From assembly GCA_035578155.1 (NCBI GenBank), contig JAPWDM010000001.1, positions 12,623,543 through 12,687,542 of the forward strand: a DNA stretch of 64,000 nt. The letters are read 5' to 3'. This DNA is from Brachynemurus nebulosus (taxonomy: Eukaryota > Arthropoda > Insecta > Neuroptera > Myrmeleontidae). A model generated the notes under the pieces. That model did not search any database, was not told the origin of the DNA, and was given only the letters and a program-made list of their open reading frames with translations. Positions 1 through 12,500 of the stretch are shown here, in pieces (within the stretch, counting starts at the first letter, position 1; every line of letters begins with the position of its first letter). The position numbers and the translations under genes are program-made.

Positions 1-1388
1 ATAATATGTTTGGAATGCCTGTAACTTGCTTCGCTTGTCTTTAAATTTTTTTTTTCTTTTGGCTACGTTCCATGCAACCGTTTAGATGTTACAAGCCAGT
101 AAAGAATTCCACATAGGTCACAGATACGCGCCAAAAATATAACCCTTACCTTTGCCTTCGAGTAAAAATAACTTGTCAGTTCTAATTTCCTGAAAGCATA
201 TTCATATTCATATTAATTCATATTTTATGTTTATAAATAAAAAACATGTGTGTTGATGCCGGTCAAAATAATAATTTTGTTTGCACTGTTTTCTTTAAAA
301 TTTAGTTAATTTAACATTTTTAGTCGCAGTTTTCTTATTTATTACAACAGGTTCTTTATTCTTCTCCAAAATTTATACACTTTTTTGAAAATTGAATTCA
401 ACAAATCAAAGAAAAAGTTTATTTGGTTTGTGGAAAAGAAAACTTATTTCACTGTGGTGGGAAAACTTACCTACTACAAATTACATTGTTACGAAGTTAT
501 ATAAGTATCATCTACTTACAACATAGCAGATATTATTCTGTGACAGACACGTATTTATTTTGTTTTATTCCAGAAATATTTTTTAGGACGTTGAGTCCCT
601 GGGATCAAAAATCTGAAAACCAATTGAAACTAAGAAAATCGGATAGATTTAAAAAAAATTCTTTGAACTGTCATGTTGAGTAGAAAAAGTTAATTTTATT
701 TACTTGACTAAATTTTTTTTACTTTCCACCTATAAGTAATTTTTAAATTATTTTTTATTAGCTTTTCATTAGCTTTTTATTCTAATAATAACGGGGTTTA
801 ATGTCTGTTTTCAGGAAATAGATAAAAATCTCTATTATTCCACATTAGATGTTACAAATTTTATTTCGTTATGACGTGAGGGTTAGGATTTGGTATAGGT
901 ATCTGTAGCCGTTTTCTTAAGGAACTATGCCGATATTCATCTCGAATTGTGAAGGAGAACTGCAGAAAACCTTCACAAGGATAATCGACCATGAGATTCG
1001 AAGCCTCGACCACCACTCGGCAAGTACCAGTGCCTAAGTATGCTCGCCCACTCCGATGGTTAGCTTTTTATTCCACCTGTAAGTAATTTTCAAATTATTT
1101 TGCATTTTATAAATATTTTTAACTAATTTTTGTATTAGGTACTTATAATTTTAATAAGGTCCAATTGGTTTTTTTTTTTACCTCGAAACGTATGTCACGA
1201 TTTGAATAAAATAATTCTAAATAATAAACTGGTGATTCTTTTTCCCAAAAATTTCAAACTTTCTTAAAGCCGTGCCCTTGTTTTTTATTCACTTCTACTG
1301 TACGTGTTAGTAAATGTGTACTTATGCATTCTGTTAAATTCTTTTGCAAGTTAGTACTCCTGTTAAACAAACAACCAACAGTGTGTGT
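1..1388. other. AT-rich stretch, no gene recognised
   Basis: No credible coding region or RNA gene is visible. A less AT-rich patch at about 880-1065 stands out from the surroundings and may be a fragment of a dispersed repeat, but I cannot name it. Confidence 0.5.
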
Positions 1389-1396
1389 GTGTGTGT

Positions 1397-1934
1397 TAGA
1401 GATGAACAAACGTTAAATTTTTGATATTCGCGAATGTGAAAGTGAATCCGAATAATAATCACTCTTGATATTTGCGAATGTCGGACTCGTACAATTAGTA
1501 TTCCGTACAGTGGGTAATCAACAGACAGATGGTATGAAATGCAATAAAAACAAAATTTTGTGACACTAGAAAATTCACAAAATCCAACAATCAATCCTTC
1601 ACAGCTGTTACCAGTTTTATGTTTTACCTTCATATAACTTACGACATAATTAACTATTAAAAAAATAGTCCTAATTTTTTTAAATTTTTTTAATGAATGA
1701 CTTCTTTTGAACTCTTTTAACGATGTATAAAACTTTTTTATGTATTCACATACCTTTTCGATTTTTATGTTAAAATTAACTTTCAAATTTTTAAATTTAT
1801 TGATTATGACAGATGGCAAAACTATTCGTACTTTTTTGCGAATACGAATACGAATATGAATGCAGATGTTTGAAAAAAGCCAATATTAGCAAATACGAAT
1901 GCGAATCCGTATACGAATATTTGTTACATCTCTA
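1397..1934. mobile_element. Non-autonomous hAT-like element (MITE)
   Basis: The ends are inverted: TAGAGATGAACAAA on the left and the complement of TAGAGATGTAACAAA on the right. Both sides are flanked by GTGTGTGT (1389-1396 and 1935-1942), which fits an 8 bp hAT target duplication. The site is a (GT)n run, so the duplication alone is weak evidence. The sub-terminal sequence is rich in CGAATACG-type repeats and there is no transposase. The ends resemble those of the element at 19791. Confidence 0.7.
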
Positions 1935-1942
1935 GTGTGTGT

Positions 1943-2696
1943 GTCATAATAAGAGAATTTAGAGAATAGAGAGTCTTAAATAGTTTTAAGAGTATCGTCA
2001 AACGTACAAAATACACCTATGTGTCTTATATTCATTGTATATATTCGATTTATTTTACACATTATTGATTCAACAGACTTCATTGAATTAATGTAACAGA
2101 CAAACCACAAATTTAAACTTTAGGTTGCTTGTAACAAATTGTAAACTATGTTACTATTCTCACCGAAAGTGTTAGGTACCAACAGACTGTTATAGCAGAT
2201 AAAATATATACAGTCGTACCTGGATAAGCGACAGTTCAAGGGACCGCGAGCTATTTTTCTCTTATGGGGGTTTCTCACTAACCCGATTTTTTAGCATACG
2301 GAGGTACGGGGGAGGTCTATCTCACTTATAGAGGTCTAGAAAAAATACAACCAATACGTACTGAGAAACATGCATGTATTGCACATAGATATGCTTACAA
2401 AACCAAAAGTACTAAACATTAAAACATCAAAATTTACTTGAAAAGATGCGTTTTGATTTACTAGATTGAAACGTATTCACAATTCTTAGTTTATCACTTA
2501 AAGACAACACACTGATCTCAAAAAGAGGTGGAAATTAAAGTGCTCTTATAATTATCAATATGGGTATCTAAGGTAAGTTTTTAGAGTATGAAAATTAGGT
2601 ACGCTACTAAATTGTGATTATACCAATTTTGGAGCCGTTGAGCAAGCCGAGCGAAACACTGTTAGACACTAATTTTGTAAAGAATTTCAGAATATA
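1943..2696. other. AT-rich stretch with a possible pogo-like end at 2209
   Basis: TACAGTCGTACCTGGATAAG near 2209 resembles the start of TA-flanked pogo/Tc1-type elements, but no matching inverted end was found. Otherwise nothing is recognised. Confidence 0.3.
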
Positions 2697-3096
2697 GGGT
2701 AAACGGTATAGTTATTGAAAGTTGACAGTTATTGGACAAGACACTCTCTTTTGAAGATTACAAGGCTTATAAACTAGTAAAGCAAACTTCCTGATTTTTT
2801 AGTTAAACAGAACCTTCTAGTATCTACAGAACTTGTGGATTGTGGAAATACGCCGAAAATTAATAAATGAAATTTTTGTCCAATAACTGTATTTTTCTAC
2901 ACGCAAAACTTTAATATTTTTTTTTTTTTTCAGAGACTTACCAATATGTAATATGAAAGTCTTATATGGTACCTTAAAATAGACAGGTCTTACTTTATTT
3001 ATGAATTTTTTCGTTAAAAATAAAGCTACAACACGTACTTTTTCTGTACTTTGTTTTGAAAATTTTTCTTAACTGTCCAATAACTATACCATTTAA
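2697..3096. repeat. Short inverted-repeat element, approximate ends
   Basis: GGTATAGTTATTG occurs near 2709 and its reverse complement near 3078-3090. A further related copy (GTCCAATAACTG) lies near 2878. This looks like a small decayed MITE. The exact ends and target duplication are not clear. Confidence 0.35.
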
Positions 3097-3606
3097 GCGT
3101 TGTTCACACCTAATTAAGTAGATTAGTAGATTAGTAGTTAGTAGTTAGCAGAACAACTTAGTAGCTTAGTAAAACAACTTAGTAGCTTAGTAGAACAACT
3201 TAGTAGTAAGTGGAACAGGAAAAAAATATAACAATAGGTATTATAACAATAAATATATGAATTTTGTTAAGATATATCTACACTGTTAAAAATATTTCCA
3301 AAACTTTTTTGATAGTTACATATTATAGTATACACATAGCAAAAAATATTGCGAAATTTTAGAAATTTTTTATTGTAATACTAAAACTGTGAAATTAAAA
3401 TAATTTAATGTAAGTTTTTTAAAGAAATAAATAAATGAATAAATAACAAAATAAAAATAAAAATATTCATGTTAAATTAATTGTTTAAAAATACAAAAAT
3501 TCATAAACAAATCTAAATGAACGAGCCGCCTATAGACGCGACATCAAATGTGACGTAAACAAACGCCAAAAAAAAAAAAAAAAATAGAAACACTTAAATT
3601 ATAGAG

Positions 3607-4191
3607 CAAGAGCTCACTGCAGGACCTTGCCCCCATCGAGTTACCAAGTAAAATATTTTTTTTTAGATACTAGTGACTATAATCGATAAAAAAATTCGCA
3701 CCTGCCAGTATAAAAGTTGGCCATAAAATTTGTATGATTTTTTGAAAATAATTTTTGTAGTACTGTGGCGGTACCGTTCGTGTTACCACTTGAAATTAGT
3801 CTTATAATTTTTGTTTTTACGTGTAAAAATGAAATATCTTGGTCTGCCTCATTAAAAACGGGTCACTGTGAGGCAGCGAATTTTTTAATTAATTTTTTAT
3901 TGTACCGTTAAGGTACCGATCGAGTTACCACTTCAAACTTAAACGAAATTAAAGTTCGGACATTTATTAAACAATAAAAAAATACCTGCCAAGTCTTTGG
4001 CAATTTTTAGTACTCGGCAGGGAGCTTTGAATTTTCTTATTCCCTATACCGCTACATATATAGCGAACTACTTATTTTTATTTTTTGTTGTTTATAAAAT
4101 TAATAAAAATAAAAATAAATTATGGATTCTTCTTAATGATGATATGAAAATGATTTATGTGCATTATCATTATCTCAATATCATCATTTCT

Positions 4192-4227
<36 letters not shown>

Positions 4228-5252
4228 TTATTAAAGTTCTGCAAAAACTCTATCACGCTGCTCTCTACTTACTCAAGACGCGCGAAGCTTTAAATATTTT
4301 TTTATATATTTACTCATCTTGTTACTGCCTCAAACTTTGATTAAATTACAGTTTGCAAGTTTGAATATGAAATTAATGGTTTGTTTCGTGAGCGTCATAA
4401 GCACAAAAATTATTTTTTATTACTCATGCGAGAGAAGTACTAACTTGGCGCATGCATTTCTCTACGCAAAATAGCTGTTTGCCCACTGTACTCTTCCCGC
4501 ATTTTTTTTTGCTGGCGGAAAGTAACTTTCCACACGCAAATTGACAATAAAACACGCAAAATTTAATCAAAACATGCAAAGCCGCCTCCTGATTTTTCAA
4601 TTAATAAATATTTCATAATTATTTTTATTTTTTTTACTTTGATAATAAATAAATAAGTAAATAAATAATAGAAATGATGATATTGAGATAATGATAATGC
4701 ACATAAATCATTTTCATATCATCATTAAGAAGAATCCATAATTTATTTTTATTTTTATTAATTTTATAAACAACAAAAAATAAAAATAAGTAGCTCGCTA
4801 TATGTAGCGGTATAGGGAATAAGAAAATTCAAAGCTCCCTGCCGAGTACTAAAAATTGCCAAAGACTTGGCAGGTATTTTTTTATTGCTTAATAAATATC
4901 CGAACTTTAATTTCGTCTAAGTTTGAAGTGGTAACTCGATCGGTACCTTAACGGTACAATAAAAAATTAATTAAAAAATTCGCTGCCTCACAGTGGCCCG
5001 TTTTTAATGAGGCAGACCAAGATATTTCATTTTTACACGTAAAAACAAAAATTATAAGACTAATTTCAAGTGGTAACACGAACGGTACCACCACAGTACT
5101 ACAAAAATTATTTTCAAAAAATCATACAAATTTTATGGCCAACTTTTATACTGGCAGGTGCGAATTTTTTTATCGAATATAGTCACTAGTATCTAAAAAA
5201 AAATATTTTACTTGGTAACTCGATGGGGGCAAGATCCTGCAGTGAGCTCTTG
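3607..5252. repeat. Long inverted repeat (arms about 0.6 kb), fold-back element
   Basis: The arms at 3607-4228 and 4644-5252 are near-identical reverse complements, starting CAAGAGCTCACTGCAGGA. They differ mainly in the length of an ATTT run at the inner edge and a few substitutions. The loop of about 415 bp holds a separate repeat (4405-4625). Transcription through it would give a dsRNA hairpin of about 600 bp. ORFs inside are short and unlike any family I know. Confidence 0.85.
4405..4625 (-). repeat. Dispersed repeat, copy 1 (inverted partner at 26087-26310)
   Basis: This segment matches the reverse complement of 26087-26310 over about 220 bp. Shared parts include the small palindrome GGAAAGTAACTTTCC and the ACTCATGCGAGAGAAGTACT-type end. 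It is a member of a small repeat family that landed in the loop of the large hairpin. Confidence 0.7.
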
Positions 5253-5518
5253 GACTATTAGTAAGCAGGATAAAATGATTTAAATGCGAATAACAAGGAA
5301 CACAAACATTTTAATAATCATTTTTGATGTCACTAAAAAGGGCAAAATCTATGGATGTTTAAAATTTATATAAATTAAATAGAAAAAAATGCTTTTTTAT
5401 ATTCAAATATCACAATAATATTTACAGTTACTATACTGTACAATTTGTATGTTTAAAACAATGTATATAATATTCTTAGTTATATTAATTTATACTAGTT
5501 TAACATATTCAACCACTT

Positions 5519-5692
5519 ACTACTTGTCTATGAGACGACGATCTCTAATAGCAGGACGAAGGGAAGAGGAGAATTGACACGAACTGTTATGCTTAAAAAA
5601 AGACAGACGGAATACATATTATGCTAAAAAGAGACAGATCACAATGAAGGCAACGACGGCGTCAGAGATCATCGTCTCATAGACAAGTTGTA
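5519..5692. repeat. Small hairpin element
   Basis: CTTGTCTATGAGACGACGAT near 5523 is matched by the inverted ATCATCGTCTCATAGACAAG near 5669. The arms are about 30 bp and enclose about 110 bp. It is probably a MITE; no target duplication was defined. Confidence 0.6.
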
Positions 5693-6060
5693 CTTTTTTC
5701 TAACAGTGTATGTTTTTTTTTTCTTGTTAAAATTTAATGTAATAGTTTTATTATAAGAATATTTTATGAGGCGGTAATAACTGGCTTTTGGGTATCAATT
5801 GGGTATGTACTGTTGTCATATATACATCTCTGTGTATCAGGGTGCATGTATCTGACAACATATTCATATTCACTTGAGCAGAGTCCCACAATACTTAACC
5901 TTATGCATACCATTGATTGTAATATTTTTTTCCTGTTCCACTTACTACTAAGTTGTTCTACTAAGTTACTAAGTTGTTTTACTAAGTTACTAAGTTGTTT
6001 TACTAAGTTGTTCTACTAACTACTAATCTACTTACTTATATGTGAACAAGGCTTTACCCT

Positions 6061-7981
6061 ATGTTTAACAAACTTAATTTTGAACTTTTAAACTCAATAC
6101 TATAACATTATTTCCTAAGGATTGTTTAGTGTTTCAGAATATATTATTTAAGAGTAAGGTGAGATTGAAATTGACCGCTTCAATTGAATGGGACTCAAAT
6201 TAAACAGCTGGACCGATCTTAACAATATTTTATGAAAATTAGGTATGCTATTCTAATATGAATATGGCTACTTTAAAGTCGTTGGGCGAGCGGAGCGAAG
6301 CAGTAAAAGAATTGATTTTTTATACAATTATTCAGAATATCGAATTTAAATGAATGTATGAATATTAATGAATGAATTTAAATAGGATCCAAATTAAAAA
6401 GTTGAAGAAATCTTAACAAAATTTTACTCAAATACTATTAAAATTTCCGAAAAAGATGAAAGTGAGGTTAAAATGGTTTGCCAAGCTCTTGATGCTGTGA
6501 GAAGGACCTAAAATATAAATACTTCTAAAACTATTGGTATGAGTTCCTACCCAGAGCTATTAACCATGTTATTTACGTATGAAGACGATCACTTTAAAAT
6601 TGTTTGGTGAATGGCGAGCAGTGTCAAGCACCATAAATAATTATTGTTGTTGTACAGAATTTTGAAATAATTTAATCGATAATTTAAATAATTTTACGCA
6701 GGTGAAATCGCGGGCGGCCGTTAGTTGTTAATAAGTTAAGAAAAAAAAAGAAACAGCGAAACAAAAACAACCTTTGATTATTATTCAATATGAGTTACCT
6801 ACTGATTATGCTACTCTAAAGTTGTAAGTTTACCTACACAACTAAATACGTACGTACCTATATGTTTGGCAACTTTATGAAATAAACAATAATATGTATT
6901 CTGGATGCGATTCACATACTTCGTACTTTGTTGAAAAATCTGAAAACTTATTAAGCCAACTTTAGGTAACAAACGATACGGCTCGGCTGGTGTGGCGCGT
7001 ACCAGCCAATAACAACAATAATACGTGGAGATCGGGTAATGTTTCGTTAAGTTTTCGAATACAAAACAAAACTAGCTTATACGTTATCTTTTCAACAATC
7101 TATAAATGGGAGGGTGTGACGAATACCAATAACAAAATAACAGTTCAGTTCAATAGGCAAAAGAAAAATTATTTGAAAGAAGAAAATGTACCGATTAGTC
7201 CGAGAGCCCGAGTTCATAACATATTGATAGTGTAAGGGATGTAAAAAAAAATGTGTAACGGATGTAAAAAAAATGGTTCATTTTAGCGAATTTCCGAACG
7301 GAAAATTTAGCAACTACAACCACTGTCATGGTAAGACTTCAGTCCGGGACTATGATAGAAATTTGTTTTGAGGTCCTTAGCCGATATTCGCTAAAATTTA
7401 TATAGGTAAATATAATAAACGATGCGTGTCATTCGGAACAGGCGCAAGACTAAAATGGGAATTGGGTAAGATGATTTTTTCCCTAAAAATTAGCTAAAGA
7501 ATCAAAAAAGAAAACGCTTTAATGAAGCTTTTGCGAAGCTCCATTTCCCCTGATTCTTCAAAAAATGACTGAAACTAAAGTGACGAGCAAAAAAATGCAA
7601 CAACCGACAACAGCTTTAATCAAGTTCTACCAGCTTTTTTACACATTGGAGGCCCTCAAGGGCACGAGACTATAGGCGATCGCTCATTTTGCCTACGCTT
7701 GGCGCCGCCTCTGGTGTCATTCAATTTTTGTAGACTTTAAGGAATTCAAAATTTCATAATACTGAACTTTTAATATAATCAGTGTTCTTTCTTTTAAATT
7801 TCTTTATTACTCATCTTTTAAATTTTATAATTAGTGTTTAAAAATAAATATATTTTAAATAAAAAATTCTTTTTTTGTAAAAACGATTAATAGTAATAGA
7901 CCGATATTGTATATAGTCTATAGACTGAGTGTATTAATGAATAAACGAAGCCTCAGTATACACGGTATACGCTCAAAATAT
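6061..7981. other. AT-rich flank of the Polinton-like element
   Basis: No gene is recognised. A short motif with ATGAAAATTAGGTA and GAGCGGAGCGAA-like words near 6233-6300 also occurs near 2587-2660. An inverted pair TTTTAGCGAAT / ATTCGCTAAAAT near 7280 and 7388 may mark a small decayed MITE. ORFs here are short and unconvincing. Confidence 0.35.
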
Positions 7982-7987
7982 GATCAA

Positions 7988-8822
7988 AGTAGATAAGCTA
8001 TGACAGTTCTGGGCCACCGCAAAACGGAGTAACTTGAACCCCTTTGACGATGTTTGAAAGCGTGTGTCTTATGGGTCTATTGCACCCATTTTACGGTACT
8101 ACACATTCCGAACTGATGAGTCATCAAACTGTATCGATGTGCAAACCTTGACCTTTGACCCGGCACGTACTGAGTACATGTATTTAAAATTTGTTGTTGA
8201 CATTTGACCCCAGCACTCGCTCATACTGTTGGCCTTGAAACTCCAAAGACATGAGTCATCACTTCGACAAAATAAATTCAAGTTAACCCATTATGCATCA
8301 TCACTATTTTCGTCACAATTTAGTTTTGTGTTAACCCATTACCCGCCATAGTTTTTGAATGCAAACCTAACGCATGCGCAGACTGAATTTAAGTACATGA
8401 CGCATGCGCAGACTGAATTTAAGGTTACAATTTGATAGATGGGGTACACTACCGCGTCAAAAATGTGGGGTTACCCTAACTCGGGGGTGGCCCCAAACTT
8501 TTGACACCGTACTGTACTTAAATTTTTGGTACACTACCGTGTCAAAAGTGTGGACCCCCTGGCCAAAAAGGTATCCTATCACTTTTTGAAGCGTACTGTA
8601 CTTATTTTGTGTACGTGCAAACCTTGACCCCAACACGCGCTTGCCTTAATTGCGTCATTTTAAACGAAAGGTACACTACCAAGTCAAAAATGTGGGGAAT
8701 ACCCTAACCCAAGGGGTGGCCGCTAAATTTTGTGGGGGGCACGGTACCAAGCGCTAGCCGCAATCATGACTTCAGACCCCAGATTTCAGACTCCGGGGTC
8801 CAGACTCCAAATTTCAGACCGC
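7988..8822 (+). repeat. Left terminal inverted repeat of the Polinton-like element
   Basis: About 835 bp, matched by the inverted repeat at 17838-18672 with only scattered mismatches. It contains three spaced blocks beginning GGTACACTACC with downstream GTCAAAA and TGTGG (8443, 8528, 8670) and a tandem pair of CGCATGCGCAGACTGAATTT (about 8372 and 8401). Short ORFs here are mirrored in the other repeat and are unlikely to be genes. In protein-primed replicons the TIR holds the replication origin. Confidence 0.9.
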
Positions 8823-9595
8823 TACTGTACTGCCGGAAATTTGGGTGTCAATTGTACTTGAGGGTTTTTTTTGTATATGAGTCAAGTCTTTATAAGATTA
8901 ATTTGTTTATTTAATAAAAACTCGTGACTTTATACGGTTTGAGTTTGTTTATTTAAGATTTTTTAGCTGACTTAGGATGATGTAATTTCATGATATGTTT
9001 GCATCATAGTCAGAGGGGAATTTTATTTAAAAGCAAGTCACAACTTGTCAGTTCCAGGAATTTGTTTACATTAATGTCATCCGAAATCATTAATTTAGCT
9101 ATGTTTATTTAAGATTTTGCTGACTCATACTCAGATATTTTTTAAATTTATTTATATAAGACGTTTTAATTTTAAAAATGTTTATTTAAGATTTTGACAA
9201 CACAGCAATTTCTTTGTTTGATCTCAAATACGAAATAATTTTCTCGGAATTTTTAATTTATGGCCTGATAATAATCGGGGGTTTTTTTAGTTTAATTATA
9301 TAAGTTTTAATTTTAAAAAATGTTTATTTAAAATTAGTCAGCAATTCTTTTATTAGGTTTCAAATGCGAAATAAATTTCTCAAAATTTGACATTTGACTT
9401 TCGGTTATTTGCGTTGTAAAAATTCTGAGCCAGCATTTTTTGTGATTCCCCTCCAGAATTTTTCGAGCAGTCAAAATCGTATAAATTGAGGTCTGCGTGC
9501 CCCCTCAAATCACTTCTTCAGCAAACTTCAAGCAGTTAATATTGTTATTGTTGCAAGAATTTGTATCGAGATTTTTTTAAAATTAAAATACAACA
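8823..9595. other. Leader region before PolB with recurring TTTATTTAAGATTTT motif
   Basis: This AT-rich spacer carries four or five copies of TGTTTATTTAAGATTTT-like sequence (about 8946, 9103, 9179, 9320), several followed by GCTGACT-like words. They may be sub-terminal repeats. The PolB core promoter lies at its right end. Confidence 0.5.
9479..9515 (+). promoter_or_regulatory. Core promoter of the PolB gene (TATA + initiator)
   Basis: TATAAATT begins at about 9480. The initiator-like TCACTT sits 30-32 bp downstream (A at 9512), the spacing expected for an arthropod TATA/Inr promoter. The first ATG of the spliced gene is at 9596, giving a leader of about 84 nt. Start site inferred from motifs only. 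Confidence 0.6.
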
Positions 9596-12500
9596 ATGGC
9601 TTCATTAAACGACGTGGCAACTAGAATGGTGGAAAATGTACGAAACGCGCTATCATTACTGGAAATGGATACCCGGGATGCAGATGAATTGGAAAAATGG
9701 ATGAAACATACGAATACCAACATACGACTAATCAACAAGGCTATACGTGGAGCGGAAAATTTGGGACAACGCAAACATTTTGAATCATGTGCGGGAAAAA
9801 TGAAAGGATTTCGAATTAGAATGAAGGCGCTACGAAAACATGGTAAGTTTTTTTTCAAATATAAATTTATTTTTTAATGATTTTTTTATAATTTTGATAT
9901 ATCAACATGGTAAGTTTTTTAAATAAAATTTTTTTTTTTTTTTAATGATTTTTTATAAATTTGATAAATTATTTTTTTATGTTGATTGTTTCAGGTGCCG
10001 GCATGAATCGAAATCAACGTAAAAGATCTGATAGAATTCAATGGGCTGACGTGGAATCCGCATTTGCAAGTCGAATACGAACGGGAGTGGTTACCAACAT
10101 AACACACATAGAGCCAAAGGACTTTTTAGACGACGCTACATCGATGTTCACTCGGCGAATACAAAATATATTAAAAAAATACTTAACGATAAAAGTCAAC
10201 ACAACGTTTTGCGGGTTATTTGTGAAAACTGATGGTGACGAGGATAAATACGACATGAAACATTTCAATACACCGAATATCATAATAGATCGTGGAACAA
10301 ACCTAAAACAGTGCTACATGGAACATGTACGGGAACCAATTTTGAGAAAATTGAGCGAGTTTACCGAGTCGGGGAGCGGATGGGCTTTATCAAGCATAAT
10401 CAACCTAGCTGTGAACATCAACAAGTATACACCTTTCCGTGGATCAAGCTACATCGAATTACCTCAAGAAATAAAAACGAAAAAAGCATGTATCAACATC
10501 CAAAACTTCAACGATGACGCCTGTTTCGCGTGGGCAGTGGTATCTGCACTTTACCCAGCTACACGGGGTAATCATCCATATCGAACCAGCTCTTACCCAC
10601 ACTACTCAACGGTGCTAAATTTAGACGGGATACAGTTCCCAATGACGATTCAGCAAGTGAGCAAATTCGAGAAACAGAACCCAACAATATCAGTCAACGT
10701 GTTTATACTAAAAAAACAAAATGGACATTTCGAAACCGTACCTGCTGCGCTAACGAGAGAGAAGAAACAAAACCACATAAACCTTTTAATGATCCAGAAC
10801 GAGTATTATGAGGATGAAGACAACGAACAGGACAACGATCAAGATTTACGCTACCATTTCTGCTGGATTAAGGACTTATCGCGACTCGTATCAAAACAAC
10901 TATCAAAACGTGACGGGAAAAAATATATCTGCGATCGATGCTTAAATTACTTTCATACGGAGGATAAACTGATAAAACATACAGAAGACTGCGTGAACAT
11001 GAACAACTGTCGGGTGATAATGCCAGAAGGGAAAAGCAAATACATATCGTTCAAAAATTACAGTAACAAGAAACGTGTTCCATTTATAATTTACGCGGAC
11101 GTCGAGTCATTCCTGCAACCTGTGACGGATAACGAAAATCGGAAAAACACGACAACTTATCAACAACATCGGGCATACAGTATCGGTTACTACTTTCACT
11201 GCTCCTACAACAACCAGTTAAGCTACTATCGATCATACCGCGGGCCAAATTGCGAAAAATGGTTCGCGGAAGAACTGGCAACGTTACGTGAAAATATCTT
11301 GGAACCCATATATGATAACATAATACCAATGAACGAGTTAACACCAGAGGAACAACAGCAACTTAAACAACGAAGTACCGGGTGCCACATTTGCGAGAAA
11401 CCATTCAAACCTGAGGATATTGTGGTTCGTGATCATAACCACTTCACCGGCGAATACAATGGACCTGCGCACAAGGGATGCAACTTGAATTATAAGGATT
11501 TTCATATGATTCCTGTTGTATTCCACAACTTGAGTGGTTATGATGCACATTTCGTAATAAAGGATATAGCAACAGCATTCGAGGGACGTGTCGACTTACT
11601 ACCAATCAACAAGGAACGATATATTGCATTCACTAAACATGTTACGGGCAGCGAAATTACATTTAGATTCATCGACTCTTTCCGATTTATGGCATCAAGT
11701 TTGGATAAATTATCTTCATATCTCAACGAGTTCAACATAGTTAAATCACAATTTCCGGATACCGACTACAAATTACTTACGCGCAAAGGTGTTTTTCCAT
11801 ACGACTACATATCAGGCTGGGATAAATTGGAAGAAACATGTTTACCATCACGGGGGAAATTCTACAATCGACTCAACGATAACGATATCACCATGGATGA
11901 CTATACACACGCACAAAAAGTTTGGGATACATTCAACATACAGACGCTTGGAGAATACTCGGATTTATATATGAAAACGGACATACTACTACTCGCGGAT
12001 GTTTTCGAGAATTTTCGGGATACGTGCATGCGCACACACGGATTGGATCCAGCTCATTATTACACGACGCCGGGACTTACGTGGGATGCAGCCTTAAAAT
12101 ATACAAAAGTGGAGTTAGAACTGATATCTGATGTGGACCAATTATTATTCATTGAACGTGGTATTCGAGGTGGATTGAGCCAGTGTAGTAACCGATACGC
12201 GACAGCAAACAATAAATATATGAACACCTACGATCCGGACGAGGAATCAAAATACCTGATGTACTATGACGTGAACAACTTATATGGATGGGCAATGTCA
12301 CAATACTTACCAACGGGAAATTTCAAATGGATGGAAAATACTGACATAGATGTTCAACAAATACCCGATGATTCACCTACAGGATACATACTTGAAGTGG
12401 ATTTGGAATACCCGAGAGAACTGCACGATAAACACAACGATTTACCATTATGTCCAGAGAGAATGTGTGCACCCGGTACTAAACAGGAAATGTTATTGGC

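Larger units (their letters stand above)
3094..6056. mobile_element. Composite element with long imperfect TIRs (TTAGTAG repeats)
   Basis: The left end (3094-3215) reads AAGCGTTGTTCACAC and then many iterations of GATTAGTAG, AACAACTTAGTAG and similar. The right end (5933-6056) is its inverted complement, ending GTGAACAAGGCTTTA. The interior contains the large hairpin at 3607-5252 and the small hairpin at 5519-5692. No transposase is present. I could not fix a target duplication, so the class is open. Confidence 0.55.

Noticed and set aside
940..1065. Possible tRNA-derived SINE (GGCTTCGAATCTC on the minus strand)
   Set aside because: The putative A and B boxes are too close together and no tRNA fold or poly-A tail is seen.
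1334..1819. 161-codon minus-strand ORF
   Set aside because: It runs through a non-autonomous hAT element and a (GT)n run. Its composition is low-complexity and no domain is visible.
8099..8589. 60-61 codon ORFs in the left TIR, repeated in the right TIR
   Set aside because: They are mirrored because the TIR is duplicated. They lack family motifs and lie in a region expected to be a replication origin.
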